From contig CANPBX010000003.1 of assembly GCA_947572385.1 (NCBI GenBank), positions 30,219 to 94,218 of the forward strand: a stretch of DNA of 64,000 nucleotides. The letters run 5' to 3'. The first letter of the stretch is position 1; the number at the start of each line of letters is the position of its first letter. The notes beneath the pieces are model-generated. The model was given only the letters and a program-made list of their open reading frames with translations, was not told the origin of the DNA and searched no databases. Position numbers and translations under genes: made by a program. Origin of the DNA: an uncultured Clostridia bacterium. Its GTDB lineage: Bacteria; Bacillota; Clostridia; Oscillospirales; Acutalibacteraceae. Below, piece by piece: positions 42,113 through 47,982 of the stretch.

Positions 42113-43452
42113 TTTCCGTCCTCCTCACCGTCGTTATTCCCGCCCCCGGGGTGCCAGCCAAGGCCCCCCTCAAGCTGGGATATGGTGCTCGCCACCTTCT
42201 GCATCTGCTTGCGGTAGACGAACACACAGTCAGTCTTCTTGCACGCGCCCTTCACCACATCCTCGGCAAAGGCCCGGCAGGTAGGCGCGCCGCAGGCCCC
42301 GCAGTCCAGCCCCGGCAGCTCCTCCTCGATATTGTCTATCTCCACCATCATCCGCATGGCCTCGCCCAGATCCGAGGAGAGGGTCATGACGTTGGAGAAC
42401 TCCAGCTCGCCCTCCCACTCCATCTCAGTGGGCACAGGCCCGCCCGCCAGGTGGTTCTGGCTCACCGGCAGGTATTTCCTCAGGCGCTGTATCCTTGCCT
42501 TGGCAACATAGGGGTTTTCAACACAGAGCACCCCTCCCACGCAGCCCCCTGCGCAGGCGTTGAGCTCGATGAAGTCCAGGTCCCCTATGCGCTCGTCCTC
42601 CACCTCCTCCAGCACCCTTATCACGTTCTCTATGCCGTCGGCCGCCAGATATTTTTCGTTGAGCAGGGCCGCCGACTCACCTCCGCTGGTGCTCCAGCCC
42701 ACCCCGATAATGCCGGAGTTAGCTATGGGCTCTATGCACTCCAGATGGTCCATCTTATGCGAGAGCTGCGGAAAGGCCTCGCTTATGGCTATGGCCCCGT
42801 CAACGCGGGACCTCTCCATGCCCAGGGGCATTTTTATGTCCGTGACCTTCGCTGGGCATGGTGTTATAAAGAAACAGCCTATCTGCTCCTCAGGGAGCCC
42901 TGTCTTCTCCACGGCCTCTTTTTTTGCCATCCCCGCCGCCGTCTCCATAGGCGACTTCAAAGGCAGCACATGGTCGCACAGATCAGGGAACCTGACCCTT
43001 ATGAGCCTTACCACCGCCGGGCAGGCCGAGCTTATCACAGGCCTTGGCAGGTTGGCCCCCGTCTCAGCGTTGTACATCATCTTCCGGGTAGCCTCGCTCA
43101 CCAGCTCCGCGGCCCTCGAGACCTCGTACACCTGGTCAAAGCCCATCTGCTTGAGCCCCGTGAGCACATAGTCTATGTCGTCCAGATTGTTGAACTGCCC
43201 GTAAAGCGCCGGGGCTGGCAGGGCTATCTTATAGGTAAATTTGTCCAGCTCGTCCAGGTGGGTGTACCTAGCCCTTTTCGCGTGGTGGGGGCAGATACGT
43301 ATGCACTCGCCGCAGTCTATGCAGCGCTCCGAGGCAATAAAGGCCTTGCCGTTTCGTATCCGTATGGCCTCAGTCGGGCAGCGCTTCACGCAGTTGGTGC
43401 AGCCCACGCATTTGTCCTCATGCAGCGTGACCGAGTGAAAGAACTCCTTCAC
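42109..43452 (-). CDS. HydS-like [FeFe]-hydrogenase-related Fe-S protein
   Basis: 447-residue protein: two N-terminal [4Fe-4S] clusters (CVGCTNCVKRCP, CIDCGECIRICP), a hydrogenase large-subunit domain, and a C-terminal CX2CX4C...C cluster domain (LDCGACGAPTCRAFAEDVV). All four H-cluster cysteines are kept (C144, C199, C300, C304) but the motifs diverge: L1 is ISSACPAV, with Ala143 where catalytic enzymes have the proton-relay cysteine, L2 is ITPCPAKVTD, and L3 is ELNACAGGCVGG without the GGGQP tail. No PAS domain. This matches putative sensory [FeFe] hydrogenases that turn over slowly. It is the core of the upstream signalling module. Confidence 0.88.
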   Translation of the reverse strand: MKEFFHSVTLHEDKCVGCTNCVKRCPTEAIRIRNGKAFIASERCIDCGECIRICPHHAKRARYTHLDELDKFTYKIALPAPALYGQFNNLDDIDYVLTGLKQMGFDQVYEVSRAAELVSEATRKMMYNAETGANLPRPVISSACPAVVRLIRVRFPDLCDHVLPLKSPMETAAGMAKKEAVEKTGLPEEQIGCFFITPCPAKVTDIKMPLGMERSRVDGAIAISEAFPQLSHKMDHLECIEPIANSGIIGVGWSTSGGESAALLNEKYLAADGIENVIRVLEEVEDERIGDLDFIELNACAGGCVGGVLCVENPYVAKARIQRLRKYLPVSQNHLAGGPVPTEMEWEGELEFSNVMTLSSDLGEAMRMMVEIDNIEEELPGLDCGACGAPTCRAFAEDVVKGACKKTDCVFVYRKQMQKVASTISQLEGGLGWHPGGGNNDGEEDGK

Positions 43453-43458
43453 CGGGTT

Positions 43459-43890
43459 TCACCCCTTTCTTCCGGGAATCACCGTCATCTTGACCGTAGT
43501 GCCGACGCCCACCGTTGAATCGATGGTCATCCCGTCGGTGTATTTCTTCATATTTGGCAGGCCCATCCCCGCGCCGAAGCCCAGGGCCCGCACGTTGTCA
43601 GGGGCCGTGGACCACCCCGCCTGCATAGCCTGCTCCACGTCGGGGATACCCGGGCCCTGGTCTATAAGGGCTATGTCCACCCTGTCCGGGTCCACGTCAA
43701 CCACAGCCTCCCCCCCGCCGCCATGTATCACAAGGTTTATCTCCCCTTCATACATTGCAATAGCGACCCTGCGTATGGCGTCGGGCTCATAGCCCAGCTT
43801 TTTGAGCTTGTGCTTCACGTCCCCGGAGGCCTCTCCCGCCCGGGTGAAGTCGTCGCCGGGCACCTGGTACTCAAGATGCAGCATGCTCAT
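43459..43890 (-). CDS. Anti-sigma-factor-like HATPase (RsbW/SpoIIAB type)
   Basis: 143-residue single-domain GHKL ATPase of the serine-kinase/anti-sigma type: N-box AIAMYEGEINLVIHGGGGE, G1 IDQGPGIPD, G2 GFGAGMGLPNMKKYTD, and GVGTTVKM. Proteins of this kind phosphorylate an anti-sigma antagonist or bind a sigma factor; none is encoded nearby. It sits between the HydS-like protein and the second DRTGG gene, overlapping the latter's stop by ATGA. Confidence 0.85.
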   Translation of the reverse strand: MSMLHLEYQVPGDDFTRAGEASGDVKHKLKKLGYEPDAIRRVAIAMYEGEINLVIHGGGGEAVVDVDPDRVDIALIDQGPGIPDVEQAMQAGWSTAPDNVRALGFGAGMGLPNMKKYTDGMTIDSTVGVGTTVKMTVIPGRKG

Positions 43891-44237
43891 GATATGTCGC
43901 AGCCCCCTCTCAGACCGTTTTCAAACAGCAGCCCGCAGGCGGTGAACATGCGGTAGGGCGAGCTCAAAACCGTCATATCCTTCATCTCCGCCAGATCCAG
44001 CACCTGCTGGTTCACCGGCTTGCCCCTCACGAACACGATGCAGTGCATATCCATCATCTCCGCCGTGCGCACCACCTGGGGGTTCATAAGCCCTGTCAGC
44101 AGCACCGACTGGTCCTTGACAAAGGCCAGCACATCGCTCATCATGTCGCTGCCGCAGGCCGTTTTCACCTCCTGGTCAAGGTCCCCCTCCACCAGTATCT
44201 GGCATTTAAGTATGTCTACGATGTCTTTTACCTGCAT
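43887..44237 (-). CDS. DRTGG-domain protein (second copy)
   Basis: 116-residue stand-alone DRTGG domain (MQVKDIVDILKCQILVEGDL; SDMMSDVLAFVKDQSVLLTG), paralogous to the one at 41780-42112. First gene of the HydS-like module, with TTAGGAGG 6 bases before the ATG and a sigma-A promoter at 44278-44306. Confidence 0.83.
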   Translation of the reverse strand: MQVKDIVDILKCQILVEGDLDQEVKTACGSDMMSDVLAFVKDQSVLLTGLMNPQVVRTAEMMDMHCIVFVRGKPVNQQVLDLAEMKDMTVLSSPYRMFTACGLLFENGLRGGCDIS

Positions 44238-44277
44238 AGTTTTACCTCCTAATATTCACTTAGGGTCTGTATCCAAC

Positions 44278-44306
44278 ATTATATCATAAATTTATCATGA
44301 GGGCAA
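44278..44306 (-). promoter_or_regulatory. Promoter of the HydS-like module
   Basis: TTGCCC (44301-44306) and TATAAT (44278-44283) on the minus strand, 17-base spacer; the spacer contains the 10-bp palindrome ATAAATTTAT. Confidence 0.62.
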
Positions 44307-44363
44307 ACATTTTATGAAATTCGCCGCATTTTCCCTACAAAATGAATCGACCGCCGTTTTTTC

Positions 44364-44392
44364 TTGCATTTTGGCTCCCCAAACGCTATAAT
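44364..44392 (+). promoter_or_regulatory. Promoter of serC
   Basis: TTGCAT (44364-44369), 17-base spacer, TATAAT (44387-44392). Confidence 0.65.
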
Positions 44393-44450
44393 AATGAGAA
44401 ACATACTTTTTACTATATTAGTCTGATGAAATATTAGGAGGTAAGAAACC

Positions 44451-45536
44451 ATGTCAAGAGTCTACAATTTTTCCGCCGGACCCTCCATGCTGCCGGTGCC
44501 GGTCCTGGAGAAAGCCGCCGGCGAGCTGCTTGAGTACGGCTCCACTGGCCAGTCGGTAATGGAGATGTCCCACCGCTCCGCCGCCTTCGAGCCCATCATC
44601 AATGAGGCCCAGGTCCTTATAAGGGAGGTCATGGGCATTCCCGACAACTATAAGGTGCTGTTTCTGCAGGGGGGCGCGTCCAGCCAGTTTGCCGCCGTGC
44701 CCATGAACCTGATGACAAAGAACCGCAAGGCCGACTACGTCCTCTCCGGCCAGTTCTCCACCAAGGCATATAAAGAGGCCTGCAATTACGGCGACTGCAA
44801 GGTCGTGGCCTCCTCAAAGGACGATACCTTCAGCCATATCCCCGCCATCGACAAAAACGAGCTGCGCCCTGATGCCGACTACCTGCATATCTGCATGAAC
44901 AATACCATATACGGCACCTTCTGGCATGAACTCCCCGACACCGGCAGCGTGCCCCTTGTGGCGGATATCTCCTCCTGTATCCTAAGCCGCCCGCTTGACA
45001 TAACCAGGTTTGGTTTACTATATGCCGGCGCCCAGAAGAACGTGGCCCCCGCCGGGCTCACCATCGTAATAGTCCGCGAGGACCTTATAGGCTCCACCCT
45101 CCCCGGCACCCCCACCATGTTCGACTATAAGGTCATGGCAGACAACGACTCCATGTACAACACCCCGCCCTGCTGGCCCATCTATATGTGCAAGCTGGTG
45201 CTGGAGTGGATAAAGAACGACATCGGTGGCCTTCAGAAAATGCAGGAGCGCAACGAGAAAAAGGCCGGGGTGCTCTACGATTTCCTTGACAATTCAAGGC
45301 TTTTCAAGCCCTGCGCAGAGAAGGACAGCCGCTCCATCATGAACGTGACCTTCGTAACCGGCGACAAGGACCTGGACGCGAAGTTTGTGAAGGAAGCCGC
45401 CGCGGCGGGCTTTGTGAACCTGAAGGGCCACAGGAGCGTGGGCGGTATGCGGGCCTCCATCTATAACGCCATGCCGCCCGAGGGCGTGGATAAGCTGGTG
45501 GAGTTTATGCGGGAGTTCGAGCGCAGGAACGGCTGA
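44451..45536 (+). CDS. serC: Phosphoserine aminotransferase
   Basis: PLP-dependent enzyme of serine biosynthesis converting 3-phosphohydroxypyruvate to phosphoserine; 361 residues. Opening YNFSAGPSMLPVPVLEKA, LFLQGGASSQFAAVPMNL and the PLP lysine in YAGAQKNVAPAGLT are diagnostic. AGGAGG lies 10 bases before the ATG. serA follows 420 bases downstream on the same strand, with a toxin-like micro-ORF between them. Confidence 0.96.
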   Translation: MSRVYNFSAGPSMLPVPVLEKAAGELLEYGSTGQSVMEMSHRSAAFEPIINEAQVLIREVMGIPDNYKVLFLQGGASSQFAAVPMNLMTKNRKADYVLSGQFSTKAYKEACNYGDCKVVASSKDDTFSHIPAIDKNELRPDADYLHICMNNTIYGTFWHELPDTGSVPLVADISSCILSRPLDITRFGLLYAGAQKNVAPAGLTIVIVREDLIGSTLPGTPTMFDYKVMADNDSMYNTPPCWPIYMCKLVLEWIKNDIGGLQKMQERNEKKAGVLYDFLDNSRLFKPCAEKDSRSIMNVTFVTGDKDLDAKFVKEAAAAGFVNLKGHRSVGGMRASIYNAMPPEGVDKLVEFMREFERRNG

Positions 45537-45569
45537 TCCCCCTTTACGAACTTATCGGCATGATTTGAG

Positions 45570-45714
45570 TTATGCTGTAAAATAGAAGCGCCCCCCTGAT
45601 CGGGGCGGGGCGCTGAAAGGAAGATCGAGTACGGAGGACGGTTGGCCGACGAGTAGGTGCAGGACATACGCAGGCTCTTGAGATGCGAATCCACACCGAA
45701 AGGAGGCGTGCTTT
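45570..45714 (+). promoter_or_regulatory. Promoter and structured leader of the toxin-like micro-ORF
   Basis: A TGTAAAAT -10-like box at about 45577-45584 is followed by a GC-rich hairpin (GCGCCCC...GGGGCGC, about 45588-45613) and a 100-base untranslated leader ending in CACACCGAAAGGAGG. A long folded leader is typical of type I toxin mRNAs. Confidence 0.45.
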
Positions 45715-45795
45715 ATGACTGTTTACGAGGCCATGGCTATCATGACAATGGTGCTTCACATCGTTGTCGATCTACTTATAGCCCTTCATACATAA
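45715..45795 (+). CDS. Putative type I toxin (holin-like, Hol_Tox family)
   Basis: 26-residue hydrophobic peptide MTVYEAMAIMTMVLHIVVDL..., a single membrane helix after a short MTVYEA head. This resembles the 'putative holin-like toxin' micro-proteins (TxpA/BsrG-like) of Firmicutes, which start M(T/S)xYEA(L/M)S. AAAGGAGG lies 7 bases before the ATG. The downstream hairpin 45802-45843 and the GGCTAACCGTCCG block (about 45858-45870), which I recall from many such loci, fit a convergent antisense RNA. Too short for ordinary gene finders; toxicity is inference. Confidence 0.6.
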   Translation: MTVYEAMAIMTMVLHIVVDLLIALHT

Positions 45796-45801
45796 CAGTA
45801 C

Positions 45802-45843
45802 AAAAAAGCAACCGTTCCTGCCAGGGACCACGGTTACTTTTTG
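45802..45843. terminator. Bidirectional hairpin of the toxin-like locus
   Basis: AAAAAAGCAACCGT...ACGGTTACTTTTT inverted repeat with an A to C mismatch; T runs on both strands, so it could end both toxin mRNA and an antisense RNA. Confidence 0.65.
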
Positions 45844-45959
45844 TAGCTGTACATTCCGGCTAACCGTCCGAGATACCCCGCCGGCGCCTCTTTATCTATA
45901 TTACACCACATTTTGTCCCCATGTCAATACCCCCAACAACCTTTGAAAGGATGATCCCC

Positions 45960-47126
45960 ATGTATAAAATACTCTGCCTGAACAAGATAAGCCCCACCGG
46001 CACCAAGCGCTTCGGCGAAAGCTATACCTTCTCCCCGGAAATGAAGGACCCAGACGGCATACTGGTGCGCTCAGCTTCCATGCACGATATGGAGCTGCCC
46101 GAGAGCCTTCTGGCTATAGCAAGGGCCGGGGCCGGGACCAATAATATACCCACCGGGGACTGCGCCGAAAAGGGTATCGCGGTGTTCAATACACCCGGCG
46201 CCAACGCCAACGCCGTGAAGGAGCTGGTGCTCTGCGCGCTGTTTATGAGCTCCCGGAAGATACCCGCCGCTATGGACTGGGTGAAGACCCTCAAGGGCCA
46301 GGGCGCCGAGGTCTCAAAGCTGGTGGAGAAGGGCAAGGGGCAGTTTGCCGGGCCTGAGATACAGGGCAAGGCCCTCGGCGTAGTGGGTCTTGGGGCCATC
46401 GGCATTTTAGTCGCCAACGCCGCCCACTCCCTAGGCATGGAGGTCTACGGCTACGACCCCTTCCTATCAGTAGACGCCGCCTGGAGGCTCTCCCGTTCGG
46501 TGCACCGCTCCATGTCCCTTGACGAGATATACCAGAACTGCGACTATATCACCCTGCACCTGCCTGCCACCGCCGAGACCAAAGGCATGATAGACTCCCA
46601 TACCTTCAATAAGATGAGGGACGGCGTGCGGCTGCTGAACTTTGCCAGGGGCGAGCTGGTGGACGCCCCCTCCCTGCTGTCGGCGCTGCAGTCCGGCAAG
46701 TGCGCCGCCTACGCCACGGACTTCCCCTCTGACGAAATGCTCTGCGCCGGGAACGTGATACCCCTGCCCCATCTCGGAGCCTCCACCCCCGAGAGCGAGG
46801 ACAACTGCGCCCAGATGGCTGTGGACCAGATAAAGGAGTATATTGAGAACGGAAATATTATAAACTCCGTAAACCTGCCAAACCTCAGTATGGCCCGGGA
46901 GCCCGGCACCAGGCGTATCTGCGTGATACACAGGAACGTCCCCGGGGCCATTGCCGACTTCACCAGTGTCTGTGGCAGGGCCGGCATAAACATTGAGAAC
47001 ATGCAGAGCAAGTCCCGCGGCGACTACGCCTACACCGTCCTGGATGTAACCGGCGGCGATGTCTCCCCCGCCGTCCGGGAACTCTCCACCCTTGAGGCCA
47101 ACATCCGCGTGCGGGTAATCGATTAG
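45960..47126 (+). CDS. serA: D-3-phosphoglycerate dehydrogenase
   Basis: NAD-dependent first enzyme of serine synthesis, 388 residues. Substrate domain with RAGAGTNNIP, NAD-binding LGVVGLGAIGILVANAA, catalytic Arg/Glu/His in NFARGELVDA, TDFPSDE and IPLPHLGASTPESE, and a C-terminal ACT domain (RRICVIHRNVPGAIADFTS), which usually binds serine for feedback control. The ATG at 45960 follows AAAGGATGA; the longer frame from 45921 has no family match. The His in PHLGAST is present. Works with SerC. Confidence 0.95.
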   Translation: MYKILCLNKISPTGTKRFGESYTFSPEMKDPDGILVRSASMHDMELPESLLAIARAGAGTNNIPTGDCAEKGIAVFNTPGANANAVKELVLCALFMSSRKIPAAMDWVKTLKGQGAEVSKLVEKGKGQFAGPEIQGKALGVVGLGAIGILVANAAHSLGMEVYGYDPFLSVDAAWRLSRSVHRSMSLDEIYQNCDYITLHLPATAETKGMIDSHTFNKMRDGVRLLNFARGELVDAPSLLSALQSGKCAAYATDFPSDEMLCAGNVIPLPHLGASTPESEDNCAQMAVDQIKEYIENGNIINSVNLPNLSMAREPGTRRICVIHRNVPGAIADFTSVCGRAGINIENMQSKSRGDYAYTVLDVTGGDVSPAVRELSTLEANIRVRVID

Positions 47127-47155
47127 TTGACAACATTTGCCCCCGGTGATATACT
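47127..47155 (+). promoter_or_regulatory. Promoter of the MazG-like gene
   Basis: TTGACA (47127-47132), 17-base spacer, TATACT (47150-47155), beginning inside the serA stop region. Confidence 0.65.
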
Positions 47156-47201
47156 TTACCCATATTCATTTTTATTTTGAAATAGTATAGGAGTGGGTAA
47201 A

Positions 47202-47528
47202 TTGGCAAATTTCGGCTTTGATGATATGCAGGCTATCCAGAAGGAGCTGCAGGAGAAATACTATGAACAGTGGGGCGGGCTGTACCCGGAGAAAGCCGCG
47301 CGGATGCTGCTGTGGATGTTCTGTGAGGCGGGAGAGGCCGCCGATGTGATCAAGAAGACCCCCACCGGGGACCTGCTGTCCGATACCCCGGAGCGCAAGC
47401 ACTTTATCGAGGAAATGTGCGACGTGATGATGTATTTCAACGATGTTCTGCTGTGCTATAATATCACTCCCGGGGAGCTGGAGAAGGTCTACCGCGAGAA
47501 GCACGAGAGGAATATGAAGCGGTGGTGA
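47202..47528 (+). CDS. MazG-like nucleotide pyrophosphohydrolase
   Basis: 108-residue all-alpha NTP pyrophosphatase: MLLWMFCEAGEAADVIKK supplies the ExxE metal site and IEEMCDVMMYFNDVLL the ExxD site. Such proteins hydrolyse NTPs or dNTPs to the monophosphate and clean up damaged nucleotides. The TTG at 47202 is chosen, 8 bases after AGGAG; the GTG at 47193 is inside that site. Single gene with own promoter and terminator. Confidence 0.82.
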   Translation: MANFGFDDMQAIQKELQEKYYEQWGGLYPEKAARMLLWMFCEAGEAADVIKKTPTGDLLSDTPERKHFIEEMCDVMMYFNDVLLCYNITPGELEKVYREKHERNMKRW

Positions 47529-47533
47529 ACCGC

Positions 47534-47567
47534 AGCCGGGGCATGGCTTCTGCCCCGGCTTTTTTTA
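47534..47567 (+). terminator. Terminator after the MazG-like gene
   Basis: AGCCGGGGCA / TGCCCCGGCT perfect stem followed by seven T. Confidence 0.9.
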
Positions 47568-47570
47568 CCC

Positions 47571-47599
47571 TTGACAAATACCCCGCCCCGGTATATAAT
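47571..47599 (+). promoter_or_regulatory. Promoter of csoR-copA
   Basis: TTGACA (47571-47576), 17-base spacer, TATAAT (47594-47599): consensus. Confidence 0.82.
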
Positions 47600-47602
47600 A
47601 AA

Positions 47603-47621
47603 TATACCCCCTGTGGGTATA
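47603..47621 (+). promoter_or_regulatory. CsoR operator
   Basis: TATACCC - CCTGT - GGGTATA, a perfect inverted repeat just after the -10, matching the ATACCC...GGGTAT sites bound by CsoR repressors. Copper binding to CsoR would release it. Confidence 0.8.
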
Positions 47622-47643
47622 CTGCAAAAAGGAGGCCTAGATC

Positions 47644-47937
47644 ATGTGCGAGGAATGCCATAAGACCAGGGAGCGCTCCGACGACGAATACAAGCGCCTG
47701 ATAAACCGGCTGAGCCGTATCGAAGGACAGGTGCGGGGTATCCGTGGGATGCTCGAAAAGGACGCCTACTGCATTGACGTCCTGGCCCAGGCGGCGGCGG
47801 CAGGGGCGGCCCTGAACGCCTTCTCAAGGGAGCTCCTGTCCCAGCACCTGCGAACCTGCGTTGCGGAGGACCTGCGGCGCGGTGACGACAGCACCGTGGA
47901 TGAGCTCACCGCCGCGCTGCAAAAGCTGATGAGATAG
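47644..47937 (+). CDS. csoR: Copper-sensing repressor CsoR
   Basis: 97-residue all-helical repressor of the CsoR/RcnR family that leaves DNA on binding Cu(I). The Cys-His-Cys ligand set is complete: C43 (YCIDVL), H68 and C72 (QHLRTCV), and NRLSRIEGQVRGI is the DNA-binding/assembly helix. The first in-frame ATG with AAAGGAGG upstream is used. It heads the operon with copA, 45 bases downstream, under the operator at 47603-47621. Confidence 0.94.
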   Translation: MCEECHKTRERSDDEYKRLINRLSRIEGQVRGIRGMLEKDAYCIDVLAQAAAAGAALNAFSRELLSQHLRTCVAEDLRRGDDSTVDELTAALQKLMR

Positions 47938-47982
47938 CCGGCAAACACACTTATATATTATTAGATCCAGAAAGGAGCTACT

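Noticed and set aside
45657-45863. 68-codon plus-strand reading frame overlapping the toxin-like micro-ORF
   Set aside because: It starts without a ribosome binding site inside the structured leader; the 26-codon frame has the proper AAAGGAGG and hydrophobic pattern.
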